The position numbers and the translations under genes were made by a program. Below the pieces are notes generated by a model. That model saw only the letters and a program-made list of their open reading frames with translations. It had not been told where the DNA came from and searched no databases. From Alistipes sp. (GTDB lineage: Bacteria > Bacteroidota > Bacteroidia > Bacteroidales > Rikenellaceae), in contig JAJQED010000020.1 in the NCBI GenBank assembly GCA_021201825.1, positions 1 to 64,000 on the forward strand: a stretch of DNA of 64,000 nucleotides, read 5' to 3'. Below are positions 1 to 7,953 of this stretch, piece after piece; position 1 is the stretch's first letter, and each line of letters opens with the position of its first letter.

Positions 1-24
1 CCCCGGCGAGGCGGTGTCTTTTGC

Positions 25-50
25 TCCACTTTTGGACAAGCAAAAGTGGA
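25..50. repeat. Short inverted repeat in intergenic DNA
   Basis: Perfect 10-bp arms (25-34 and 41-50, tccacttttg / caaaagtgga) surround a 6-nt loop. It lies at the window edge with no gene visible beside it, so it may belong to the end of a gene outside the window. There is no clear T-run, so I do not call it a terminator. Confidence 0.5.
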
Positions 51-106
51 AAAGATATGAAAGGATGATGCGCAAGGCATTAACAACTGAAATTGCAAGA
101 AATGAC

Positions 107-335
107 GCGATGCGGCAATCTATTGCCAACCCTGCCGTCATTAATATGACCTTTAACACCTTGTCATTGCGAGGAGCGTAGCAACGCGGCAATCTTCATG
201 GTAATACAAGGATGGAGATTGCTTCACTGCGTTCGCAATGACGGGGAGAGAGAGCAGAGATTGCTTCGGGCTTTCAGCCATCACAATGACGGGAAGTAGA
301 GAAAGAGATTGCTTCACTACGTTCGCAATGATGTT
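107..335. repeat. Cluster of degenerate dispersed intergenic repeats
   Basis: Four related units lie in both orientations: gcaatct preceded by cattgcgaggagcgtagc (170-200), then ttgcttcactgcgttcgcaatgacg (about 219-244), a diverged copy (260-293) and ttgcttcactacgttcgcaatgatg (309-333). Unit length and spacing vary, so this is not a CRISPR. They look like REP-type short palindromic repeats found scattered between genes in many bacterial genomes. No coding sequence is supported in 1-412. Confidence 0.6.
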
Positions 336-412
336 ATTTTGCATTCAGTGACGCCTTTTTAGGGAGTGCCACCGACGGAGCCGCAGAAATATAACCTCAA
401 ACCCATACAAAA

Positions 413-435
413 AAGCCGGCTATCATAGCCGGCTT
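413..435 (-). terminator. Rho-independent terminator of metK
   Basis: A 10-bp perfect stem (413-422 with 426-435, core gccggcta) has a 3-nt loop. Read on the minus strand it is followed by a run of T residues (A-run at 409-414 on the plus strand). It lies 19 bp beyond the metK stop codon. Confidence 0.85.
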
Positions 436-453
436 GATTATAGCATCGGGACC

Positions 454-1749
454 TTATGAAAGGCCGAACTCCGCCTTTATATTTTCCACTTCGTCGAGTT
501 TCTCCCAGCCGAAGAATTGAATCTCTTTTTCTGTCTGCCGGCCGTTTTGCCATACTTTGACCATTTGGGTGAACGGGCGGTTGCCGAAGTGACCATAGGA
601 GGCGGTGGCTTCGAATATGGGATTCTTCAGGCCGAACCGTTCCACGATCTTGGCCGGGCGCAGGTCGAACATGCGGCCGATACGGACGGCGATCTCCCCG
701 TCGGTGACGCCGGTCAATTTCGAGGTCCCGTAGGTGTTGACATATATGCTCAGCGGCCGGGCTATCCCTATGGCATAGGAGAGTTGTACGAGAACTTCGT
801 CCGCGACGCCCGCCGCTACGAGGTTCTTGGCTATGTGCCGAGCCGCGTATGCGGCCGAGCGGTCTACCTTGGAGGAATCCTTACCCGAGAACGCCCCGCC
901 GCCGTGGGCACCGCGGCCCCCATAGGTGTCCACGATTATCTTGCGGCCCGTCAGGCCGGTGTCCCCGTGCGGACCCCCGATAACGAATTTGCCGGTCGGG
1001 TTGACATGCAGTATATAGTCGTCCCCTATAAGGTCGGCCAGCTTATCGTGTACCTTTTCCAGGCGGGCTTTCACGCGCGGGATAAGGATATTCTGCACGT
1101 CCAGCCGTATCTGTTCACCCATCGCCGCCTCCGCCTGCTTCTCGTCACGGCCGTCCAGTGGCAGGATAAACTCGTCATGCTGGGTGGATACAACGATGGT
1201 ATGCACACGCAGGGGCTTGCCGTCGTCGCCGTATTCGATGGTTACCTGGCTTTTGGAATCGGGCCGCAGATAGGTCATCACCTCTCCCTCGCGCCTGATA
1301 CGTGCTAACTCTTTGAGGATGACATGCGACAGGATAAGGGTGGCGGGCATGAACTCTTTGGTCTCGTTACAGGCGTACCCGAACATGATGCCCTGGTCCC
1401 CGGCGCCCTGTTCGTCCGCCGAATCCCGCACGACTCCCTGGTTGATGTCTGGCGACTGCTCATGGATGGCCGACAGCACCCCGCAGGAGTCGCCGTCGAA
1501 GCGGTATTCGCTCTTGGTATATCCGATGCGGTTGATAACGCTACGGGCGGTGGCCTGAACGTCTACGTAGGCTTCGGAGCGTACTTCCCCGGCCACTACC
1601 ACCAGGCCCGTGGTACATAGCGTTTCGCATGCGACTTTGGATTCGGGGTCGCGGCGCAGGAACTCGTCCAGGATGGCGTCCGAGATCTGGTCGGAAACTT
1701 TGTCGGGGTGTCCCTCGGACACCGATTCCGACGTGAATAGAAATCCCAT
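454..1749 (-). CDS. metK: S-adenosylmethionine synthetase (methionine adenosyltransferase)
   Basis: Cytoplasmic enzyme that makes S-adenosylmethionine from methionine and ATP. The 431-residue product has the N-terminal ATP/methionine-binding signature [19 protein letters not shown], the central [12 protein letters not shown] motif, and the glycine-rich phosphate loop [15 protein letters not shown] near residue 280. Its length is usual for Bacteroidetes MetK. The ATG at 1749 follows a leader of about 155 nt carrying a candidate SAM-II riboswitch, so expression is probably repressed by its own product. A terminator follows at 413-435. Its neighbour upstream is a methyltransferase-rich restriction-modification locus that consumes SAM, but each unit has its own promoter, so the pairing may be chance. 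Confidence 0.97.
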   Translation of the reverse strand: MGFLFTSESVSEGHPDKVSDQISDAILDEFLRRDPESKVACETLCTTGLVVVAGEVRSEAYVDVQATARSVINRIGYTKSEYRFDGDSCGVLSAIHEQSPDINQGVVRDSADEQGAGDQGIMFGYACNETKEFMPATLILSHVILKELARIRREGEVMTYLRPDSKSQVTIEYGDDGKPLRVHTIVVSTQHDEFILPLDGRDEKQAEAAMGEQIRLDVQNILIPRVKARLEKVHDKLADLIGDDYILHVNPTGKFVIGGPHGDTGLTGRKIIVDTYGGRGAHGGGAFSGKDSSKVDRSAAYAARHIAKNLVAAGVADEVLVQLSYAIGIARPLSIYVNTYGTSKLTGVTDGEIAVRIGRMFDLRPAKIVERFGLKNPIFEATASYGHFGNRPFTQMVKVWQNGRQTEKEIQFFGWEKLDEVENIKAEFGLS

Positions 1750-1819
1750 TTTAAAATCGGTTTTTATAATTTTAAACGGGAAAGGTATGGTCTGGAAACG
1801 AGGCTAAGAGAAAAAGAAT

Positions 1820-1873
1820 GCTGTTTTAGCAATTTTTTTACGTGGTAGCAATCAACCAAATCTTTCCACAAAT
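1820..1873 (-). promoter_or_regulatory. Candidate SAM-II riboswitch in the metK leader
   Basis: Read on the minus strand, the leader shows in order GTGG (1869-1866), GATTTGG (1862-1856), TTGC, ACCACGT (1846-1840), an A-run, and TGCTAAAA (1831-1824). This is the conserved order of the SAM-II (metA-type) aptamer: GTGG/CCAC form the first stem and the GCTAAA segment forms the pseudoknot with the first loop. Position upstream of metK fits the ligand. It lies about 70 nt before the ATG, farther than in typical SAM-II leaders where the pseudoknot covers the ribosome site, so the exact control mechanism is uncertain. No covariance-model search was run. Confidence 0.68.
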
Positions 1874-1910
1874 ATTTGCCTGCACCGGCCCCGCAGGGCC
1901 AATGCAGGTG

Positions 1911-1918
1911 CAAATATA
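1911..1918 (-). promoter_or_regulatory. Predicted metK promoter (-7 element TATATTTG) within a palindrome
   Basis: The minus strand reads TATATTTG, a match to the Bacteroidetes -7 consensus TAnnTTTG. No convincing -33 TTG is visible. The element sits at one edge of a long imperfect palindrome (about 1870-1918) whose arms share atatttgc and cctgca and whose centre is a GC-rich ggccc/gggcc stem. The new transcript would therefore begin with a strong hairpin just before the riboswitch. Confidence 0.5.
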
Positions 1919-1952
1919 GTATAAAATATTACGTTAAGACATCATCTCGGGA

Positions 1953-2324
1953 TCATAATGATAATCCCCTTTGAAAATCTGCCAGATATTCTTGTGGAAC
2001 AGTCGCCTCTATTTTCTTTTTATCTTGAATGGGCCCCATTACAAAGCCATGATTATTTGCTAAGTTTTCCACAAACTCATTACAATTAACTCTGGAGTGG
2101 ACATTTCCTACCCCCGCAGTTTTGGAAAGGTAAGCAGATACCGGTACGAGAGGAGAGTTTAAATGAATCCGGCCTTCACTTGCCCAGGCACCTTGTTCCT
2201 CATTATGTTCCCAGACTAAAGAAGAGGTGCCGTCGGATTTTGCCAGATAACCCAGCAGTTCATAATATTCGTGTTCGTCTTTAACTCTGATCTGTTTTTT
2301 AGAGCCGAAATGGGGTTTATACAT
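1953..2324 (-). CDS. Unknown small partner of the restriction-modification protein
   Basis: A 123-residue soluble protein I do not recognise. It begins 11 bp after the stop of the large methyltransferase-HNH gene, so the two are almost certainly cotranscribed. It has no signal peptide or membrane segment. Visible features are a basic start (MYKPHFGSKKQIRVK), an aromatic-acidic stretch near residues 18-25 (EHEYYELLGYL), one Trp pair (W39 and W47) and a His-Asn-Cys cluster near 75-82. The tight coupling suggests a role in restriction or its control, such as a specificity, inhibitor or nuclease accessory subunit. That is inference from context only. Confidence 0.75.
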   Translation of the reverse strand: MYKPHFGSKKQIRVKDEHEYYELLGYLAKSDGTSSLVWEHNEEQGAWASEGRIHLNSPLVPVSAYLSKTAGVGNVHSRVNCNEFVENLANNHGFVMGPIQDKKKIEATVPQEYLADFQRGLSL

Positions 2325-2335
2325 AATTAAAAAAA

Positions 2336-5300
2336 TTAATGGTTATTATAATATTCGATCAAAATTAACTTTATTTCCCGGAACTCCAGACCCGGGTCCA
2401 GTACAAGGTCCAGGCCCGTTTCGATCACCTGCAGGAACCGCTCTTTGCTATAGTTCTTGTCCCCGTCCGTCCGGATGGACCGTTCGATACTGTCGGCTTT
2501 GGAGAGCAGGCAGGTCATCTGGTAATCCCGGTTGACGGACTGGGTATTATTATTGGGGTGCGCTTTGGTAAAGTGCTGGGTGGCCGTAAGGCAGATAAGG
2601 TTCTCGGGAAAGTGCGCGATTTGCGGGAAGTCCTTTTCCGGGAAGATATGGTGTACCTGGGTGGCGTCCCCGTTGGCCCACTGGTCCCGGACTTCGCTCT
2701 CGGCATGCAGCCTGCGCACAAGCCCTTTAGCTTTCTGCACAAGGTATGCCCTACTGATCATTGTCAGGTCCTCTTCCGGGATCAGGGCCGCTGCCTGCTG
2801 CCGGGTGAGGCTTTTCTGTTTTTTGGCGTCACGCCAGTTCTTCCGGTTGTACATCAGGTCGGAAAACGTGAAAATATCTCTGGATATGCTGCCTTTTACC
2901 GCCCCGTATAACTGGTATTGGACCGCCAATACGTTCAATATTTTGGGGAAGATCCTATCCGGTTCGTAATTACCCTTTATGCGGGTGTGGCCCCAAAGGT
3001 ATCGTTTGAAATATGCTTTCAGATCCAGGAATTCATCCCGGGTGGGTTTCCCGTGGTCATGTTTATTTTTGTAGCTGTCGAAGATCCGTTTCAGGCTACT
3101 GTCGTACAGTAATTTTTCGATATATTCCAACAGGAAAACGAACGCGTGGTGATAATTCCTGGAGATATAATCCAGTATTTCTTCGTTGCGGATACGGAAA
3201 CAGAACGTATTTCCCTGGGTTTTCCTTTCGAGCAACCCTGCATAATCGAAAAGCCGAAGAGGCTGCCGGATGATTTTGTCATATTCTTTCTCGGCCGTCT
3301 CATCCGACGGGTCGGGTTTGCCATAGATCAATTTTATCCCATTAGCGAAATACTGGCTGTCCCAGATATCCCGAACCGTGAACCACCGCCCGTCCGTTGC
3401 AAGGTTCATCACACAGTCGGCAATGAAAGCGATTACGTCCGGGGTACATTTCTGGTCCAGGAAACGGGCGTCTTCCATCTTCCGTATATCGAGGTTTACT
3501 TTCGACAGGTGGGTTTTAACCATCTGGGCGGGGGTCTGTCTGTCGGTCTGCGGAATTTCACGCATATCTTCCGGAATTGGTTTGTTTATAGGTTCGTTTT
3601 TATTGGCGATACCGAAAAAGAAAACGGAATTGTTATCTATGTTCAATGACCGGGTCCCACGGTTGCGGGCTACGGCGTAAAATTCACGGAATTCGTCGGA
3701 GCCGTAAAAAGCGAGGTCTTCCCGGGTGATAACGGCAGCGGGGTCTTTGGTCGTAAGGATGGCCACCGAACCGTCAGCAATACACCCTGCGGGCATGAAG
3801 CAGGCCCGGGGATAATAGGTCAGGTTGGGAACAAGTATGCAATTCTCCCGGTCGAGGAAACGGGCTGCGTCGAGGCCCGAAATATCGTCCATGTAGCTGT
3901 CATACCCCTCGATATCCACGATCCGGTTATCGCCGATATTACGGGATTTAAGGACCCGGTATTTACCGGGGGTGGTCGTTGTAAGTTTTTTCGTGATTAC
4001 CCGGTCCCTGTAAGAATTGAAAATACCGAAGCGCATCCGGTCCGCCACCCTGTCGAATTCCCTGTTGCGGTAAATCAGCCAGGAGGGGAACCGTCCGTCC
4101 GTGATATATTCCTGCGGTTTTGTCTCCACACGGTTGGTGATAAGCGAACTGACCGTGGTCTTGCCCGGTTTGGCGGAGGTATCTATAATAAAATTTACGG
4201 TTTCGATCTTAACCCCTTTGAACCCTTTTTCCCCGTGGTCTATGATATCCGTTATACGGTACCGGGACATCGCTTCTCGGGTTTTGTCGAATTCGGGAGC
4301 GCTGAGCAGGCTCTTGGGTACGATCAACGAGACGGTATCGCCTAATCGGAGGCATTTTTCGATAAAGAACGAAAAAATGTTCGCGGTGTCCTGGTTCGCC
4401 ATCCCCTCGCGGTAACGGGAAAGAAGCGGGTTGCCGGCCGGGAGTTTACCGAAAGGCGGATTACCAATTACGATCTGGTACCGCTCTGCGAAAGTATGTA
4501 ACAGGAAATCGGCCGTAATATAGTTGACGGTTATGTTCCCGGGAAGATCGAGAGTTTTGACCAGTTCCTTGAGCACGGCGATCGACTGTTTGTCTATATC
4601 GACTACGTCTATGGTTACCTGCGGGACTGACCCATAGCGGGCCGCGAGAAGCGGCAGGAAGTTGCCCACGCCGATAGACGGCTCCAGGATCCTCAATTTG
4701 CGGTAACGGTTTGCCTCCGGCAGCCGGTCGATGATATTATAGCATATATCCTGGCGGGTATAATAGGCCGCATTGGTGTTCCTGCGGGAGTTGGCCAGTT
4801 CGGCGATCTTGGACAGCATCGGGAATCCCAGCGCCCTGTTCCTGCTGACGAACGCCAGCAAATGGCGGTGGCCGGCAATACCCTGTTCCTTAATAATTGT
4901 CTTTATATCGTTTTCGGTTACCGAACCGTACGCCAGCGCCACCCGGATCTTACGGGCCACCTGCCGGAAAACCGCCGTCGGTACGGCCTCCCCGAGGCAT
5001 TGCCTGATATTGAGCTCTTCGCTTTTCAGGAACGCTTTCTTTTCCTGTTCACTTAGCCCGTTAAGTTCCCTGTACGGGACGGCGCTCCATTTGAAGCCGG
5101 AGGGGACCGACATCATCAGCATCAGTTCCCGGATACTGAAAACACGGTTATCCGCCGGGTGGACCGTGTTCTGGCTCGCCAGGATATCGTTGCGGGTATG
5201 GACGCAGGGGGCCACCTGGTCCCACCGCTGGCGGGTATACTTGTCCCCGTTCTTACGGGCATTATAAACCACCTTGCCGTCCTTGACCGTATGCGGGATA

Positions 5301-6148
5301 CGGCTCGGGTCCGGGTTGTCGAAAGCCGACTCGCCCTCCCGCAGCCCCGAAATCCACCTCTCCATATTAGGGGTGTAACTGCGGAAATTGTGGTAAATAT
5401 CTTCTGGATGTATCTCGCCCATCACCGCCAGCGGTGGCAGGTGGCCGATGGTCTGCCGCAGGGTAACTTCGCCCACGCGGTCGGGGAACAGGTCCAGAGG
5501 AGTAATATCCCTCAGGTCCTTGCGCACGCCGATCACAAGGGTACGTGTCCTGCTGGAGGGACTGCCGTACTCTTTGAAGTTCAACACCCGGGAATGGATA
5601 TTATAGAGGCCCGAGAGGTTTTGGGTTATGGCCTCCCCGATAGATTTGTTTACCCCGTCCACATCGGTGCAAACTGACCGCAGGAACGGCTTCACATTCT
5701 CGTAGAGGAAAAATTTGGGCCTTAGTTCTTTGGTAAGCCTGATGGATTCGACCACCAGGGAATTCCGGTTCAGTTCGTCTTTCTTCTTATGGTTGGCCAC
5801 CGACATTCCTTGGCACGGAGGAGTGGCTATCAGGACGTCCGGGCCGGAGATACCGAAATTATTGTTCCATTTTTCGATCTGCTCGAAAACCCTGCTTTTT
5901 ACGGCATCTTTTGTCAGGTCGCCGCAAATATATCCGGACCGGTACCTGCATTTATTATTATATGCCTGTATTTTAAGCCGCCGCTCCAGGATCTCCACGG
6001 TGGCGATGCATTCGAATTTCTCCTGCTTGAACCCGTAGCAACCCACTCCCGCACTGCTGAAAAGGCTGACATAGGTATACGGTCCGTCCCCGCCCTTTTT
6101 AAGGCCTTGGCCGCCGACTTCCAATATCTTTTTTCCCGGGTAACCCAT
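2336..6148 (-). CDS. Fused m5C methyltransferase, N6-adenine methyltransferase and HNH nuclease
   Basis: A single 1270-residue restriction-modification protein. Residues about 25-405 are a C5-cytosine methyltransferase: motif I FSSAGVGCYGF (30-40), catalytic PPCQ (Cys112), ENV (150-152), SRTRTLVIG (199-207) and a C-terminal GEAVPTAVFRQVARK. Residues about 430-860 are a gamma-class N6-adenine methyltransferase: SAM motif EPSIGVGNFLP (489-499), catalytic NPPF (563-566), then a TaqI-like target-recognition region. Residues about 1165-1200 are an HNH motif (HHIFPEKDF, NLICLT, QHFTKAHP). In Eco31I/Alw26I-type type IIS systems an m5C and an m6A enzyme modify opposite strands of an asymmetric site and the nuclease is HNH; this may be a one-polypeptide version (inference). 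All key catalytic residues look intact. Confidence 0.85.
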   Translation of the reverse strand: MGYPGKKILEVGGQGLKKGGDGPYTYVSLFSSAGVGCYGFKQEKFECIATVEILERRLKIQAYNNKCRYRSGYICGDLTKDAVKSRVFEQIEKWNNNFGISGPDVLIATPPCQGMSVANHKKKDELNRNSLVVESIRLTKELRPKFFLYENVKPFLRSVCTDVDGVNKSIGEAITQNLSGLYNIHSRVLNFKEYGSPSSRTRTLVIGVRKDLRDITPLDLFPDRVGEVTLRQTIGHLPPLAVMGEIHPEDIYHNFRSYTPNMERWISGLREGESAFDNPDPSRIPHTVKDGKVVYNARKNGDKYTRQRWDQVAPCVHTRNDILASQNTVHPADNRVFSIRELMLMMSVPSGFKWSAVPYRELNGLSEQEKKAFLKSEELNIRQCLGEAVPTAVFRQVARKIRVALAYGSVTENDIKTIIKEQGIAGHRHLLAFVSRNRALGFPMLSKIAELANSRRNTNAAYYTRQDICYNIIDRLPEANRYRKLRILEPSIGVGNFLPLLAARYGSVPQVTIDVVDIDKQSIAVLKELVKTLDLPGNITVNYITADFLLHTFAERYQIVIGNPPFGKLPAGNPLLSRYREGMANQDTANIFSFFIEKCLRLGDTVSLIVPKSLLSAPEFDKTREAMSRYRITDIIDHGEKGFKGVKIETVNFIIDTSAKPGKTTVSSLITNRVETKPQEYITDGRFPSWLIYRNREFDRVADRMRFGIFNSYRDRVITKKLTTTTPGKYRVLKSRNIGDNRIVDIEGYDSYMDDISGLDAARFLDRENCILVPNLTYYPRACFMPAGCIADGSVAILTTKDPAAVITREDLAFYGSDEFREFYAVARNRGTRSLNIDNNSVFFFGIANKNEPINKPIPEDMREIPQTDRQTPAQMVKTHLSKVNLDIRKMEDARFLDQKCTPDVIAFIADCVMNLATDGRWFTVRDIWDSQYFANGIKLIYGKPDPSDETAEKEYDKIIRQPLRLFDYAGLLERKTQGNTFCFRIRNEEILDYISRNYHHAFVFLLEYIEKLLYDSSLKRIFDSYKNKHDHGKPTRDEFLDLKAYFKRYLWGHTRIKGNYEPDRIFPKILNVLAVQYQLYGAVKGSISRDIFTFSDLMYNRKNWRDAKKQKSLTRQQAAALIPEEDLTMISRAYLVQKAKGLVRRLHAESEVRDQWANGDATQVHHIFPEKDFPQIAHFPENLICLTATQHFTKAHPNNNTQSVNRDYQMTCLLSKADSIERSIRTDGDKNYSKERFLQVIETGLDLVLDPGLEFREIKLILIEYYNNH

Positions 6149-6155
6149 CGCCTTG

Positions 6156-6193
6156 CAAAGATAAGCAAACCCGGGCGGAATCGTGTCCGCCCG
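6156..6193 (-). promoter_or_regulatory. Promoter and possible operator of the restriction-modification operon
   Basis: The minus strand reads TATCTTTG at 6163-6156, a strong -7 match ending only 7 nt before the ATG at 6148. The mRNA is therefore leaderless or nearly so; no other Met codon exists near the N-terminus to serve as a later start. An 8-bp inverted repeat (cgggcgga / tccgcccg, 6172-6179 and 6186-6193) covers the -20 to -35 region, where a repressor could act. No -33 TTTG is present. The rest of 6194-6376 holds nothing I can identify. Confidence 0.55.
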
Positions 6194-6376
6194 CTTTCAA
6201 AGATTGGCATGCGGGAGGAGTGTTTATTGTTGCGGAAAGATCGTGAGCGGTAATAAAACTTTGTTTATCGGATCGTCCGGGAAGTGATTCGATCAGCTGA
6301 CCCGGGAGCTTATCGACGCCTGAGACGTGCCAGATAGATCGGTTACTTTGGATAATTCACAATAGCCCGAAAAAAA

Positions 6377-6400
6377 ACCGGCCCGTTTCGACGGGCCGGT
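6377..6400 (-). terminator. Terminator of pgk
   Basis: A 10-bp perfect stem (6377-6386 with 6391-6400, accggcccgt) closed by a ttcg tetraloop. On the minus strand it is followed by a T-run (A-run 6370-6377). It lies 23 bp beyond the pgk stop. Confidence 0.88.
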
Positions 6401-6422
6401 AAAATTACATAAACGGTTATTG

Positions 6423-7682
6423 TTATTTCTTGATAGCCGCAACGCCGGGGAGTTCCTTGCCCTCCATATATTCCAGCAGAGCGCCGCCACCGGTAGAGAC
6501 GTAGCTTACCTTGTCGGCCAGGCCGAACTTATTGATGGCGGCCACAGAGTCACCCCCGCCGATAAGGGAATAGGCCCCGTTGGCCGTAGCTTCCACGATG
6601 GCGTCGGCGACGGCTTTAGTCCCGGTCGCGAACTTGTCCATTTCGAACACCCCTACCGGGCCGTTCCACAGGATGGTCTTGCAGGATTTGATATGCTCGG
6701 CGAAGCTCACCTTGGCCTTGGAGCCGATATCGAGCCCCTCCCAACCGTCGGGAATATCGTTCGACGGGCACTCTTTGGTATTGGCGTCCTCGCTGAACGC
6801 GTCGGCGCAAAGGGCGTCTTCGGCGAAGACCATCTCTATACCTTTATCCTTGGCTTTGGCAAGGATCGACAGGGCCGTGTCGAACATTTCGGGTTCGCAA
6901 AGGCTGTTGCCAACCTTGCCGCCCTGTGCCGCTTTGAAAGTGTAGGTCATCCCGCCACCGATAATAAGGCTGTCCACCTTTTCCATCAGCTTTTCGATGA
7001 TGGTTATCTTCGAGGAGACTTTCGAGCCGCCGATGATGGCCACGAACGGCCTTTTCGGATTGTCCATCACCGAGTCTATGGCCTTCAGCTCCCTTTCCAT
7101 GACGTAGCCGAACATCTTGTCGTTCGGGAAATAGTCGGCGATCAGGGCTGTGGAGGCGTGGGCGCGGTGCGCCGTGCCGAAAGCGTCGTTGATGTATACG
7201 TCGGCATAGGAAGCCAGTTTCTCGACGAATTTTTTCTGGCTCTCCTTGAGGGCTTTTTTCGCTTCGGCCTTTTGCTCGTCCGTAGCGTCGGCGGGCAGCC
7301 CGCGCGGTTTGCCCTCTTCCTCGGCATAAAAGCGCAGGTTTTCCAGAAGAAGCACCTGTCCCGGTTTGAGTTCCGCGGCCTTGCGGGCGGCTTCCTCACC
7401 CATGCAGTCGCCGGCGAAATCGACTTTCACGCCGAGGTTCTTTTCCACGGCCGGGATAATATGGCGAAGCGAGAATTTATCCTCCGGGCCGTTTTTCGGG
7501 CGCCCCAGGTGCGACATAAGGATAACCGAGCCGCCGCCGGCAAGCACCTTTTTAATGGTCGGGATAGCGGCACGGATACGGGTGTCGTCCGTTACTTCGA
7601 AATTTTCGTTGAGCGGCACATTGAAATCCACACGGATAATGGCCCGTTTGCCCGAAAAATCGTAAGTGTCAATCGATTTCAT
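6423..7682 (-). CDS. pgk: Phosphoglycerate kinase
   Basis: Glycolytic enzyme transferring phosphate from 1,3-bisphosphoglycerate to ADP in the cytoplasm. The 419-residue protein has the N-terminal substrate signature [10 protein letters not shown] (18-27), the basic-patch segment [11 protein letters not shown] (about 54-64), the [12 protein letters not shown] hinge segment, the nucleotide-binding region WNGPVGVFE, and the C-terminal [12 protein letters not shown] and [10 protein letters not shown] motifs. The length is normal. It is a single-gene unit, divergent from kbl, with its own promoter and terminator. Confidence 0.97.
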   Translation of the reverse strand: MKSIDTYDFSGKRAIIRVDFNVPLNENFEVTDDTRIRAAIPTIKKVLAGGGSVILMSHLGRPKNGPEDKFSLRHIIPAVEKNLGVKVDFAGDCMGEEAARKAAELKPGQVLLLENLRFYAEEEGKPRGLPADATDEQKAEAKKALKESQKKFVEKLASYADVYINDAFGTAHRAHASTALIADYFPNDKMFGYVMERELKAIDSVMDNPKRPFVAIIGGSKVSSKITIIEKLMEKVDSLIIGGGMTYTFKAAQGGKVGNSLCEPEMFDTALSILAKAKDKGIEMVFAEDALCADAFSEDANTKECPSNDIPDGWEGLDIGSKAKVSFAEHIKSCKTILWNGPVGVFEMDKFATGTKAVADAIVEATANGAYSLIGGGDSVAAINKFGLADKVSYVSTGGGALLEYMEGKELPGVAAIKK

Positions 7683-7808
7683 CTTCTGGTATTTTTTACG
7701 TTAGACAATTTCCAATAGGGCGGCCCGTGCAAAAGCCTCTCCAAATCAAAACTCTCAGGGTAGGCGGCCTCCGGTTGCGGACTGCACGGCCCGGGCAAAA
7801 AATGCTTT

Positions 7809-7816
7809 CAAAGTTA
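7809..7816 (-). promoter_or_regulatory. Predicted pgk promoter -7 element
   Basis: The minus strand reads TAACTTTG, a full match to TAnnTTTG, 127 bp before the pgk ATG. The -33 element is not obvious. The long leader (7683-7808) holds no clear regulatory fold. Confidence 0.5.
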
Positions 7817-7869
7817 CATAAACGGCTGAATATTTCGGGAGTGGGTGTCTGTTTTTTTATTATAAATAG

Positions 7870-7877
7870 TAACTTTG
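7870..7877 (+). promoter_or_regulatory. Predicted kbl promoter -7 element
   Basis: TAACTTTG at 7870-7877 on the plus strand, 76 bp before the kbl ATG, preceded by an AT-rich stretch. It lies back to back with the pgk promoter, giving a divergent pair about 55 bp apart. Confidence 0.55.
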
Positions 7878-7953
7878 CTAACAATGTGTAAGCAAATAAC
7901 CCCGATGGGATTATAGACAGGTCACGGACACAACCCAAAAATTAAATTCCGCC

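Noticed and set aside
107..335. Possible CRISPR array
   Set aside because: Units vary in length, spacing and orientation, and no cas genes are present.
517..1308. 263-codon plus-strand frame antisense to metK; similar long frames oppose carB (15301-17076), leuS (47489-49195) and fusA (51001-53031)
   Set aside because: Each is a mirror frame of a strongly conserved GC-rich gene, with no recognisable domain and no promoter or operon context.
2336..6148. BREX or DISARM component, because an N6-adenine methyltransferase is present
   Set aside because: No PglZ, BrxC or helicase genes nearby, and the adenine domain is fused to an m5C enzyme and an HNH motif as in type II systems.
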